A stretch of 64,000 nucleotides of DNA from Streptomyces macrolidinus (GTDB lineage Bacteria > Actinomycetota > Actinomycetes > Streptomycetales > Streptomycetaceae): assembly GCF_023887685.1 (NCBI RefSeq), contig NZ_JAMWMR010000014.1, positions 97,644 through 161,643 on the forward strand, read 5' to 3'. Positions 32,868 through 46,384 of the stretch are shown here, piece by piece. The stretch's first letter is position 1, and every line of letters starts with the position of its first letter. Both the position numbers and the translations under genes were made by a program. The notes below the pieces were generated by a model. It was not told the DNA's origin. It ran no database searches and saw only the letters and a list, made by a program, of their open reading frames with translations.

Positions 32868-33085
32868 AGGGCCGGAGCCGCTGCGGCCGGTGCCTCGGCT
32901 TCGGCGCACACCGTGCACAGCACCGTTCGCGCCTCAGCCTCGCCGGGGGTGCCGATGAGGCTGCCCCGACGCACGCTCCGGGACGTGATGCGGGCGTGTG
33001 CCGCGCAGACCCCGGCTCCGCAGCCCTGGCAGACGCCGACGGTGGGGCTGTTCGTTCCTGCGGTGCGGCAGTCGAGGCAGTGCAT
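32864..33085 (-). CDS. DUF2180-family small cysteine-rich protein
   Basis: A 73-aa protein with seven cysteines in zinc-ribbon-like pairs: CLDC near the N-terminus, CQGCGAGVC in the middle and CTVC near the C-terminus. I recognise it as DUF2180, a family found in actinobacteria and archaea with no known function. Its ATG overlaps the acr3 stop (TGATG) and its stop overlaps the flavoprotein start (GTGA). This makes it an integral part of the arsenite export operon. A metal or metalloid chaperone role is possible but unproven. Confidence 0.78.
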   Translation of the reverse strand: MHCLDCRTAGTNSPTVGVCQGCGAGVCAAHARITSRSVRRGSLIGTPGEAEARTVLCTVCAEAEAPAAAAPAL

Positions 33086-34212
33086 CAGCTGTCCCTTCCC
33101 GGGGTGGCGAGTGCTGCGGGGGCGAACTTCTTGCGCCAGGCCAGGGCGACGTACACGAGTCCGATCAGGACCGGGACTTCGATGAGCGGGCCGACGACGC
33201 CGGACAGGGCCTGGCCGGAGGTGACGCCGAAGGTGGCGATGGCGACGGCGATGGCCAGCTCGAAGTTGTTGCCCGCCGCGGTGAAGGCGAGGGTCGCGGT
33301 GCGGTCGTAGGCGAGGCCCAGGCCCTTGCCGAGCAGGAAGGTACCGAAGAACATGACCGCGAAGTAGACCAGCAGCGGCAGCGCGATCCGGGCGACGTCC
33401 AGCGGCTGCGAGGTGATGGTCTTGCCCTGCAGGGCGAAGAGAATGACGATCGTGAACAGCAGCCCGTACAGCGCCCACGGGCCGATCTTCGGCAGGAACT
33501 TCGCTTCGTAATCGGCGCGGCCCATCTTCTGCTCGCCGATGCGGCGGGTGAGGAAGCCGGCCAGCAGCGGGATGCCCAGGAAGATGATGACGTTCAGCGC
33601 GATGTGCCACACGGACACGTCCAGGCCCTGGCCGTCGCCGAGGTTCATCCAGCGCGGCAGCAGGTCGAGGTAGAACCAGCCCAGCAGGCCGAACGCGAGC
33701 ACCTGGAACACCGAGTTCAGGGCGACCAGGACGGCGGCGGCCTCGCGGTCGCCGCACGCGAGGTCGTTCCAGATGATGACCATGGCGATGCAGCGCGCCA
33801 GGCCGACGATGATCAGGCCGGTGCGGTACTCGGGCAGGTCAGGCAGGAAGATCCAGGCCAGGGCGAACATGACGGCCGGGCCGACGATCCAGTTGATGAC
33901 CAGCGAGGACACCATCAGCTTGCGGTCGCCGGTGACGGTGTCGAGCTTGTCGTAGCGGACCTTGGCAAGGACCGGGTACATCATGACCAGCAGACCGAGC
34001 GCGATCGGCAGGGAGATCCCGCCGATCTCGATCTTCGCGAGCGCATCGTTCATGCCCGGGACAAGACGCCCCAGGCCCAGGCCGACAGCCATGGCCAGCA
34101 GGATCCACACCGCGAGATAGCGATCGAGGGTGGAGAGCTTCTTGACGATCGAGTCGTCCCCGCCAGGGCCGGCGCCCTGAGCGGAGGCGGTGGTCGGTTC
34201 GGGGGAAGTCAC
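33085..34212 (-). CDS. acr3: Arsenite efflux transporter Acr3
   Basis: A 375-aa membrane protein of the BASS/Acr3 type that exports arsenite using the proton motive force. About ten helices are visible. It opens with KKLSTLDRYLAVWILLAMAV and holds the family blocks MMYPVLAKVRYDKL, LVINWIVGPAVMFALAW, GLARCIAMVIIWNDLACGD (with the essential conserved cysteine) and AAGNNFELAIAVAIATFG. GTG start overlaps the arsR2 stop by four bases. Together with ArsC it forms the basic resistance pathway: arsenate reduced, arsenite expelled. Confidence 0.95.
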   Translation of the reverse strand: MTSPEPTTASAQGAGPGGDDSIVKKLSTLDRYLAVWILLAMAVGLGLGRLVPGMNDALAKIEIGGISLPIALGLLVMMYPVLAKVRYDKLDTVTGDRKLMVSSLVINWIVGPAVMFALAWIFLPDLPEYRTGLIIVGLARCIAMVIIWNDLACGDREAAAVLVALNSVFQVLAFGLLGWFYLDLLPRWMNLGDGQGLDVSVWHIALNVIIFLGIPLLAGFLTRRIGEQKMGRADYEAKFLPKIGPWALYGLLFTIVILFALQGKTITSQPLDVARIALPLLVYFAVMFFGTFLLGKGLGLAYDRTATLAFTAAGNNFELAIAVAIATFGVTSGQALSGVVGPLIEVPVLIGLVYVALAWRKKFAPAALATPGRDS

Positions 34213-34517
34213 GGGCAGGCCCTCTTGTTCTCGGCGGCGCTACGGGCGGAGGCGGCCAGTTCGGCGAACTGCGCGGACAGACCGGCCAGGACCTCGGGCT
34301 TGAGCTTGTAGTAGATGAAACGGCCGCACGGCTCGGTCGCCACCAGCCCGGCCTCTCGCAGCACCTTCATGTGGTTGGACAGGTTGGTCTGCTTGGCTCC
34401 GGTCTCCTCGACCAGGTGCGTCGTACAGAGCGTCTCGCGCGCCAGCAGAGTCACGATCTTCAGGCGGAGCGGATCGCCCAGCACCCGGATCACATCAGGA
34501 TCGACTGAAGTCAGCAT
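34209..34517 (-). CDS. arsR: ArsR-family repressor 2 (Acr3 operon type)
   Basis: A 102-aa ArsR repressor of a different subtype from arsR1. The winged helix reads IRVLGDPLRLKIVTLLA, then ETLCTTHLVEETGAKQTNLS, NHMKVLREAGLV and a Cys in TEPCGRFIYYKL. It lacks the CVC pair; the cysteines in TLCTT, EPCGR and the C-terminal KRACP are the candidates for arsenite binding, as in actinobacterial ArsR proteins that use other Cys positions. It heads the operon arsR2-acr3-DUF2180-flavoprotein and is divergent from arsC. It probably controls both through the 95-bp gap. Confidence 0.88.
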   Translation of the reverse strand: MLTSVDPDVIRVLGDPLRLKIVTLLARETLCTTHLVEETGAKQTNLSNHMKVLREAGLVATEPCGRFIYYKLKPEVLAGLSAQFAELAASARSAAENKRACP

Positions 34518-34569
34518 GCACTGATACTCTCACATCATCACCCGCTGACACCAGCGGGGACTGAAGTCA
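34503..34569. promoter_or_regulatory. arsR2/arsC divergent control region with direct repeats and hairpin
   Basis: The 11-mer GACTGAAGTCA occurs at 34503-34513 (inside the first codons of arsR2) and at 34559-34569. Its core TGAAGTCA/TGACTTCA is near-palindromic. Between them is a CCCGCT-gacacc-AGCGGG inverted repeat (34541-34558). These are candidate ArsR2 sites; none resembles the operators near arsR1. Confidence 0.45.
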
Positions 34570-34612
34570 CCGGCGGCAGAGTTCCGCCATGCGACGAGAG
34601 AGAACGATCACC

Positions 34613-35035
34613 ATGGCCGACAAGCCGTCCGTCCTGTTCGTCTGCGTCCACAACGCCGGCCGCTCCCAGATGGCCGCCGCCTGGCTGACCCACCTGGCCG
34701 GAGACCGCGTCGAGGTCCGCTCCGCCGGCTCCAACCCCGGTGATCATGTCAACCCGGCCGCCGTCGAGGCCATGGCCGAGGTCGGCGTCGACATCTCCCA
34801 GGAGACGCCGAAGATCCTCACCATCGACGCGGTCCGCGAGTCGGACGTCTGCATCACCATGGGCTGCGGCGACACCTGCCCCGTCTTCCCCGGCAAGCGC
34901 TACCTCGACTGGAAGCTCGACGACCCGGCCGGACAGGGCGTCGAAGCCGTGCGCCCGATCCGCGACGAGATCAAGACCCTCATCGAAGGCCTGATCGCCG
35001 AGATCGCCCCCGCGAAGCCGGAGACCACGGCCTGA
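34613..35035 (+). CDS. arsC: Arsenate reductase ArsC, thioredoxin-coupled type
   Basis: A 140-aa enzyme of the low-molecular-weight tyrosine phosphatase fold that reduces As(V) to As(III). The P-loop CVHNAGRSQ near the N-terminus holds the nucleophilic Cys and Arg. The two shuttle cysteines lie in MGCGDTCPVFPG, followed by YLDWKLDDPAGQ, the pattern of the thioredoxin-dependent S. aureus-type enzyme. ATG at 34613 is chosen to match the family length; an in-frame ATG eight codons upstream exists. It is divergent from arsR2. No thioredoxin or thioredoxin reductase gene is in the island, so it must use the host's. Confidence 0.94.
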   Translation: MADKPSVLFVCVHNAGRSQMAAAWLTHLAGDRVEVRSAGSNPGDHVNPAAVEAMAEVGVDISQETPKILTIDAVRESDVCITMGCGDTCPVFPGKRYLDWKLDDPAGQGVEAVRPIRDEIKTLIEGLIAEIAPAKPETTA

Positions 35036-35439
35036 ACGAGATACGGACGCCGCCCCCCGTCGGCTCCAGCTCTGGACGGTGTCGTCCTGCGAAACGTCTT
35101 CACCGGAGCTCCCTCGCCGCTCGACCCACGGCTCAGGCCGAGTCAGCGACCGCTGCCCTCCAGCCTGAGCGGCACTCGCAGGAGGGGGTCTCCGGAAGCC
35201 CATCGGGCGGCCCTGCCGCTGTCGTCCGCGCACCAGCCGTCATCGGGAAAGCAGAAGGAGGACCCGCAGGCGGCCTTAGTCCGGTCCTGTCACAGGCCGT
35301 CCGGCGTCAGCGCCCTGGGACAGATGCCGGGAAGCTGGTCACGCTGCTGATGCGACGGCCGACGTAGCGCAGGCCGATCACAGTGCTGCACGGAGAGCCC
35401 GAAGGTGCCGACGACCACGAGGACGGGCCGACCGCCCCG
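35036..35439. other. 404-bp region downstream of arsC, no recognisable gene
   Basis: No open frame on either strand shows family features, and I see no tRNA, integrase site or clear terminator. It lies between arsC and the rearranged permease pseudogene, so it probably holds the right junction of the arsenic island. Confidence 0.5.
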
Positions 35440-35449
35440 GGCAGGTCAC

Positions 35450-35647
35450 GCCTTCGGCCGGCTGCCCGTCCGCGGAGCCGACACCGCCGCGCTCCAGCGC
35501 TCCGTCACCGCCGCCCTGCACGGAACCACAGCCCAGGTCAGCGCGGGCGCGGCGCGTGGCCCTGTGGAGTTCCTGGACGCGTCCGCCGCCCGGATCCGGC
35601 TCATCAGCATCGGCGGCGCCATGGGCGGCACGTCCCTGCTCGTCGCC
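35450..35647 (+). pseudogene. Inverted internal segment of an FtsX-type ABC permease
   Basis: In the plus strand this stretch encodes GADTAALQRSVTAALHG, RGPVEFLDASAARIRLISIG and GAMGGTSLLVA, the piece of an FtsX/MacB-type permease that leads into its second membrane helix. The homology ends exactly where the minus-strand part of the same gene ends (35647/35648), so an internal segment has been flipped. No helix follows. Confidence 0.6.
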
Positions 35648-36289
35648 AAGCCGACGGGCCTCCGCGGTGGCGAAGAAGAGGGAGGTCTGGTGGCGAACCG
35701 CCGTGTCCGGCGCGGCGATCCCGGTGATGCGGTACGTGCGCGGGGGCTGTGCCGACTGCACGGTGAGCCGGTCGCCGGGGCGCAGCCGGGCCCGGTCGGC
35801 GGGACTCCGGTCGATGACGAGGTCGATGTCCGCCCTGGGAGCGCTGCCGGTGGTGAGCCGGTACGGGGTGAGCGCGGCGGAGTCCCAGGCGTGACCTAAG
35901 ACGGGCGCGGAGCCATCGGCGGCTGCCGCAGGCCCCAACGGCCGGGCGAGGAACGTGAGTTCGGACACGACACGGGACACGCCGGACACGTCCCGAAGTC
36001 AGTCGCCCAAGTCCTCGGGCAGCCAGGCGCGTTCGGTGATCGGCTTGGCCTTGTGTTTGGCCTTGGTCTTGCCCTTCTTGTGCTTGACGGTGGTCCGATG
36101 AACGTTCTGATCGGCGGAGACGAGCACAGGCGTGGCGGCATCGCGCTCGGTGCGGATCGTGCCGCGAAGCCCCGTTTCGAGCAGGGTGCCGCAGGCGGTG
36201 ATGAGGACGGCCGCGCACATCAACGCGAAGAGGGCGCCGAGGAATCCGGCCTTACGGGCGCGGACGGTCCGGAGGGCATGGCGCAGCAT
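35648..36289 (-). pseudogene. N-terminal part of a broken FtsX-type ABC permease
   Basis: The start MLRHALRTVRARKAGFLGAL and first helix are intact. The frame stops at 35999 after LPEDLGD and continues in another frame with VSRVVSELTFLARPLG, LGHAWDSAALTPYRL, RLRPGDRLTVQS and HQTSLFFATAEARRLG, where it meets the inverted segment. The rest of the permease and the expected ATPase gene are missing. A Lys-rich insert (KHKKGKTKAKHKAK) sits before the frameshift. This gene was damaged by at least one frameshift and one inversion. Confidence 0.65.
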
Positions 36290-36463
36290 CACGACGGCTC
36301 GACTCCTTGTGCCGGAAAGGACGGACGGCTCGCCGGCACGGGGAGTACGGGGGTGCGGAGTACCGGGTGCGAGGTCGGCGGCGTACGCGTGGTGGTTACG
36401 TGTACACACTCGTCCGTGCACAGGGGCCCGCGCGCTGCGGAGCTCCGGTGTCTTCAGCGGGGG

Positions 36464-37249
36464 CTAACCCCACTGTGCGGCGTCGTCCAGTCCCTCCGTG
36501 TCCTCCCCCTCGTCCGCCAGGGCCTGGCGGACCACCCGCAGGGCCATGCCCTCGGCGTAGCCCTTGCGGGCGAGCATGCCCGCGAGGCGGCGCAGGCGCT
36601 TGTCGCGGTCGAGGCCGCGCGTCGCGCGCAGCTTGCGGGCGACGAGTTCGCGCGCGGTCTCCTCCTCCTGCTCCGCGTCGAGCTGTCCCACCGCTTCCTC
36701 GATCAGCGCGGAGTCCACGCCCTTCGTCCGCAACTCCCGCGCGAGCGCGCGACGGGCCAGGCCCCGGCCGTGGTGCCGGGACTCCACCCAGGCGTCCGCG
36801 AAGGCGCTGTCGTCGATCAGTCCGACCTCCTCGAACCGCGACAGCACCTCGTCCGCCACGTCCTCGGGGATCTCCTTCTTGCGCAGGGCGTCCGCGAGTT
36901 GCTTGCGTGTGCGCGGGCTTCCGGTGAGCAGGCGCAGACAGATCGCCCGCGCCCGTTCGGCCGGGTCACCGGCCCCGGCGGGCTCTTCCTCCTCGGCCCT
37001 CGACGAGAAGGAAGAGCCTAGGTCCGGTCCGCCACCGGACGCTTCTCCGGCGGCGCGCCGCCGGCCTCTTCGGCGCCCCCCGCGCGCGCCACCGTCACCG
37101 AGCCGAGCGCCCTCGTCCGCGCCCCCGTCGCCGGGCGGCGTGCCGTACGCCTCGTCGCCGTGCCCGGCGGCTCCCCCGTCGCCCCGGTCACGCCTCCCCT
37201 GCGCGACGTCGAGGTCGGCGTACTCGGCCCAGTCGGTTCGTCGTGTCAT
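36464..37249 (-). CDS. recX: Regulatory protein RecX
   Basis: RecX binds RecA filaments and restrains recombination and the SOS response. The 261-aa product has the RecX core in its C-terminal two thirds (ERARAICLRLLTGSPRTRKQ, RFEEVGLIDDSAFADAWVES, RRALARELRTKGV). The first 90 residues are a Gly/Arg/Asp-rich, presumably disordered extension, a common feature in Streptomyces. It begins three bases after the recA stop, so both are cotranscribed. The stop codon lies in a small GGGG-ttag-CCCC hairpin. Confidence 0.93.
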   Translation of the reverse strand: MTRRTDWAEYADLDVAQGRRDRGDGGAAGHGDEAYGTPPGDGGADEGARLGDGGARGGRRRGRRRAAGEASGGGPDLGSSFSSRAEEEEPAGAGDPAERARAICLRLLTGSPRTRKQLADALRKKEIPEDVADEVLSRFEEVGLIDDSAFADAWVESRHHGRGLARRALARELRTKGVDSALIEEAVGQLDAEQEEETARELVARKLRATRGLDRDKRLRRLAGMLARKGYAEGMALRVVRQALADEGEDTEGLDDAAQWG

Positions 37250-37252
37250 GGG

Positions 37253-38374
<1,122 letters not shown>

Positions 38375-38515
38375 GGGTTCCACCCGGTTTGCTTGAGTCG
38401 ATCGCTTCACGTCAAAGACGCTAACGCCTGCCACTGACAATGCGCCTCGACGCCCGTCCGGCCTGTGGATAACTCGGGCACTCCCCCACCGAGAACCGCG
38501 CCGGAACCCCCATAA

Positions 38516-38541
38516 GAATGGATGTTCGATTTTGGTGTCAA
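38516..38541 (-). promoter_or_regulatory. recA promoter with LexA (SOS) box
   Basis: On the minus strand: TTGACA (-35, plus coordinates 38536-38541), then GAACATCCATTC (38516-38527), a GAAC-N4-GTTC-type LexA box with one mismatch, running into TCTTAT as a -10. LexA would sit between the two boxes. I recall the same box described upstream of Streptomyces recA genes. Confidence 0.8.
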
Positions 38542-38581
38542 GCGCGACCCGGCACCGCTCTCCGGACGGGATACTGGAGCC

Positions 38582-38776
38582 ATGCGGTTGACGGTCTTCT
38601 GGCAGCGGATGGCGGAGCACTTCGGTGCGGGGTACGCCGACACGTTCGCGCGCGATCACGTGATGTCCGAGCTGGGCGGGCGCACGGTGCATCAGGCACT
38701 GGACGCCGGCTGGGCGGCCAAGGACGTGTGGCACGCGGTGTGCGCGGCCATGGACCTGCCGCAGGAGAAGCGCTGA
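38582..38776 (+). CDS. DUF3046 small conserved protein
   Basis: A 64-aa protein, MRLTVFWQRMAEHFGAGYAD onward, with DHVMSELGGRTVHQALDAG and a C-terminal WHAVCAAMDLP. This is the DUF3046 family, conserved next to recA in many actinobacteria and of unknown function. It is divergent from recA; ATG 38582 is used because the preceding 20 codons overlap the recA promoter. A link to DNA repair is suggested only by position. Confidence 0.85.
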   Translation: MRLTVFWQRMAEHFGAGYADTFARDHVMSELGGRTVHQALDAGWAAKDVWHAVCAAMDLPQEKR

Positions 38777-38870
38777 CGGACCCCGGACGCGCCGGGGCGC
38801 GCTCCTGCCCCTACATCGGGCGTCTACGCAGGTCAGCGGCGTTGTCAGTGGGTGGGTGCAGGATGGATCC

Positions 38871-43715
<4,845 letters not shown>

Positions 43716-43794
43716 GCCCGCGGCGCCCCGAGCCGGACACCAGCCACGGACGCACCCCCGGCCGGTACCCCCAGCGGCATGCCACCCTGGACCC

Positions 43795-44631
43795 ATGCCC
43801 GAAGGCGACACCGTCCACCAAGCCGCGACGCGGCTGCGCGACGCTCTCGCGGGCCAGGTGCTGACCCGCTGCGACCTCAGGGTGCCCAGGTACGCCACGG
43901 CAGATCTCACGGGGCGTACGGTCCTGGACGTCGTCCCCCGCGGCAAGCATCTCCTCGCCCGCATCGAGGGCGGGCTCACGCTGCACTCCCATCTGAAGAT
44001 GGACGGCGCGTGGAAGGTCTACGCGCCGGGGCAGCGCTGGAGCGGCGGCCCCGCCCACCAGATCCGGGCCGTTCTCGCCACCGACGACCGTACGGCCGTC
44101 GGGTACCGACTGCCCGTCCTGGAACTGCTGCGCACCACCGACGAGCACCGCGCGGTGGGCCATCTGGGACCCGACCTCCTGGGCCCCGACTGGGACCCCG
44201 ACAGGGCGCTGGAGAACCTGCTGCGGGACCCCGCCCGCCCCGTCGGCGAGGCCCTCCTCGACCAGCGCAACCTGGCCGGAATCGGCAATGTCTACAAGAG
44301 CGAACTGTGCTTCCTGCTGGGCGTGACCCCCTGGCTCCCGATCGGCGACCTGCCCGCCGAGCACGCCGCCCGGCTGCCCGCCCTCGCAAGGAAGCTCCTG
44401 GTGGCGAACCGCGACCGCCCCGCGCGCAGCACCACCGGGCGGCGCGACCCGAGACTCTTCGTCTACGGCCGCGCCCCTCGGCCCTGTCTGCGCTGCGGCA
44501 CCCCGGTCCGGGTGGCCGACCAGGGCGACGGCTCCCGTGAGCGCCCCACCTACTGGTGCCCGTCCTGCCAGCCAGGCCCGACCCCGACCGACACGAACAG
44601 ACCCGACACCCGCCCCGACACACGTAGGTGA
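43795..44631 (+). CDS. nei: Formamidopyrimidine/endonuclease VIII-type DNA glycosylase
   Basis: A 278-aa bifunctional glycosylase/AP lyase of the Fpg/Nei family that removes oxidised bases. It starts MPEGDTVHQAA, so Pro2 (nucleophile) and Glu3 are present after Met removal. The H2TH motif is NLAGIGNVYKSELCFLLG, and the C-terminal zinc finger has CLRCGTP followed by YWCPSCQ. The beta-domain sequence GKHLLARIEGGLTLHSHLKM is Nei2-like, so an Nei name fits better than Fpg. The tail is Thr/Pro rich. It probably shares transcription with the Lhr gene. Confidence 0.9.
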   Translation: MPEGDTVHQAATRLRDALAGQVLTRCDLRVPRYATADLTGRTVLDVVPRGKHLLARIEGGLTLHSHLKMDGAWKVYAPGQRWSGGPAHQIRAVLATDDRTAVGYRLPVLELLRTTDEHRAVGHLGPDLLGPDWDPDRALENLLRDPARPVGEALLDQRNLAGIGNVYKSELCFLLGVTPWLPIGDLPAEHAARLPALARKLLVANRDRPARSTTGRRDPRLFVYGRAPRPCLRCGTPVRVADQGDGSRERPTYWCPSCQPGPTPTDTNRPDTRPDTRR

Positions 44632-44748
44632 CGCCCCATCAGGAATCGCTCGCTTCACCGACCGATGCGTCGATACGCCGGTGCGCCGGTGGGCGGGTCT
44701 GCGCGGCGAGCGCCAGGACGACCCCGAGGTGAACACCCCTCACCCCGG

Positions 44749-45003
44749 TCACACGCCCTGGCCTCGCTCTCGCGCAGCCCGCCACTGCAGCCGCGACCGC
44801 ACCCATCCGTCCGGCCCCGCCGCCCCCACGGCACGGGCCTTGGGCACACAGTGCACCGGCAGGAGGCTCAGCCCCCACCCCCCGGTCACGACCGCACCTT
44901 CCAGCACCCCCGCATCGGGTGCCAGCACGAGTCGGAGTGCCCCCCACCACCACAGCGCACCCAGCGCCAGCGCCACCCCCCAGCGCGCCGTACGCCCCGC
45001 CAT
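44749..45003 (-). CDS. Small conserved membrane protein
   Basis: An 84-aa protein with one or two hydrophobic stretches (WGVALALGALWWWGALRLVL and GAVVTGGWGLSLLPV) and a basic C-terminus (RSRLQWRAARERGQGV). I do not recognise a family. ATG at 45003 is chosen; a GTG two codons upstream is an alternative, and GGGAGG precedes both. It lies between the convergent glycosylase gene and dpsB. Confidence 0.65.
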   Translation of the reverse strand: MAGRTARWGVALALGALWWWGALRLVLAPDAGVLEGAVVTGGWGLSLLPVHCVPKARAVGAAGPDGWVRSRLQWRAARERGQGV

Positions 45004-45187
45004 GGCCGTCACCTCCCACCCGAGAAACCAGACCCTAGAACGACCTGTCACGGCCGGGGAGGGCGCACCACCGGCACACGGGCGCACCGCGCCCGGCGCG
45101 TACCCACGGCGACCGTCGCACCCGGCGCACACCGCCGGGCACACCGCCGAGCGCACCGGGCCGCGCCCGGATCCGAGCCCTCTGCCC

Positions 45188-45658
45188 TCACCCGTGCGCC
45201 GCCTGGAACATCCAGTGATGCTTCTCGAGGTCCGCGGTGATGGAGATGAAGATGTCCTGGCTCACCGGATCCGGTTCGGCGGTCGCCTCCACCCGCTCCC
45301 GCATCCGTGCGATCACCGCGCCCAGCGCCGCCACCAGGGTGCCCACCGCGTCCGTGTCCTTGACCCAGCCCTGGGGCACGGAGCCGATGCCGCTGCCCTG
45401 GGCGACCGTCGCGGCCCGGCCGTCCGGCGGGACGCCCAGCGCCGAGGCCCGCTCCGCCACGGTGTCCGAATGCAGCCGCGCACTGTCGACGACCTCGTCG
45501 AGCTGGAGATGGATGGAACGGAAGCGCGGTCCGATCACGTTCCAGTGGACCTGTTTCGCCACCAGGGAGAGGTCCACCAGGTCGACCAGGGCGCCTTGCA
45601 GCGCCTCGGAGACGGTCCTGAGGTCCGCGTCGGACAGCGGGCTCTTCACGACGTACAT
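45188..45658 (-). CDS. dpsB: Dps-family ferritin-like protein DpsB
   Basis: A 156-aa four-helix protein of the Dps family, which stores iron and shields DNA in starved cells. The ferroxidase-site pattern appears in VAKQVHWNVIGPRFRSIHLQ and LDEVVDSARLHSDTVAERAS. Streptomyces has several Dps proteins; by position this corresponds to the one I recall as DpsB in S. coelicolor. The ATG at 45658 has GGAGGA at good spacing; the upstream open frame is Gly-rich and not conserved in kind. Confidence 0.88.
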   Translation of the reverse strand: MYVVKSPLSDADLRTVSEALQGALVDLVDLSLVAKQVHWNVIGPRFRSIHLQLDEVVDSARLHSDTVAERASALGVPPDGRAATVAQGSGIGSVPQGWVKDTDAVGTLVAALGAVIARMRERVEATAEPDPVSQDIFISITADLEKHHWMFQAAHG

Positions 45659-45897
45659 CGACTTCCTCCGCGAGGATTCGTACGACCCCGAGCCCCCGCC
45701 TTCTCCACCATGACCGCCGCACGCGGGCCCGGCAACGGGAAGGCCGCCACCGCCGCCACCGGCCCCGCTGCCCCCGAACCACACAAGAGCCCCGGCCGTA
45801 CCCCTCCGGAACTGTCCGGAAGGGCCCCGGCCGAGGCTCTGACATCTGCCGTCGGCTCACCCGCCCACAGGTGTGAGGACCGGGCGGGGTGTGAAGA

Positions 45898-46275
45898 TCA
45901 GGCGGCGGCCACGCCCACCGCTTCGGCGGGCGCCTTGATCGTGACCCGTTCCGGCGGGACGCCGGTGACGGACACGGAATTGAGCATCGGACGACGCACC
46001 GGAGCGGGCACCGGCTCGGTGGCCGCCGCGGACTGCGCCAGCTCGGCGAGTGCGAGTTCGTCGCTCACTTCCCGCATGAGCTCGGACATCCGTACGTCCA
46101 GCGCGTCGCAGATCGCGGAGAGCAGCTCGGAGGACGCCTCCTTCTGCCCCCGCTCCACCTCGGAGAGATAGCCGAGCGAGACTCGGGCGGACGAGGAGAC
46201 TTCGCGCAGAGTACGGCCCTGGCGCTGGCGCTGCCGACGCAGCACGTCACCCAGCAGGCGACGGAGCAGAATCAT
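45898..46275 (-). CDS. clgR: Transcriptional regulator ClgR
   Basis: XRE-type activator of clp protease and lon genes in actinobacteria. The 125-aa protein has the helix-turn-helix LREVSSSARVSLGYLSEVER near the N-terminus, followed by ELLSAICDALDVRMSELMRE. The C-terminus ends VGVAAA; a terminal Ala-Ala is the degradation signal by which ClpP destroys ClgR, giving feedback. The start at 46275 follows GAGGAGGGAG. Location next to cinA and pgsA matches the clgR neighbourhood in mycobacteria and Streptomyces. Confidence 0.9.
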   Translation of the reverse strand: MILLRRLLGDVLRRQRQRQGRTLREVSSSARVSLGYLSEVERGQKEASSELLSAICDALDVRMSELMREVSDELALAELAQSAAATEPVPAPVRRPMLNSVSVTGVPPERVTIKAPAEAVGVAAA

Positions 46276-46384
46276 CGGTGGCTCCCTCCTCGGACCGCGA
46301 AACCGCATCCTTCACGCCCCACCGTACCGCCTTGCGCCGCGGCCGTGCGGGGAGCGCTGTTGTGTTCACTAAGGGCTGTAACCA

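Noticed and set aside
36464..36482. Terminator at the recX stop codon
   Set aside because: The GGGG-ttag-CCCC hairpin has only a four-base stem; too weak to list as a terminator by itself.
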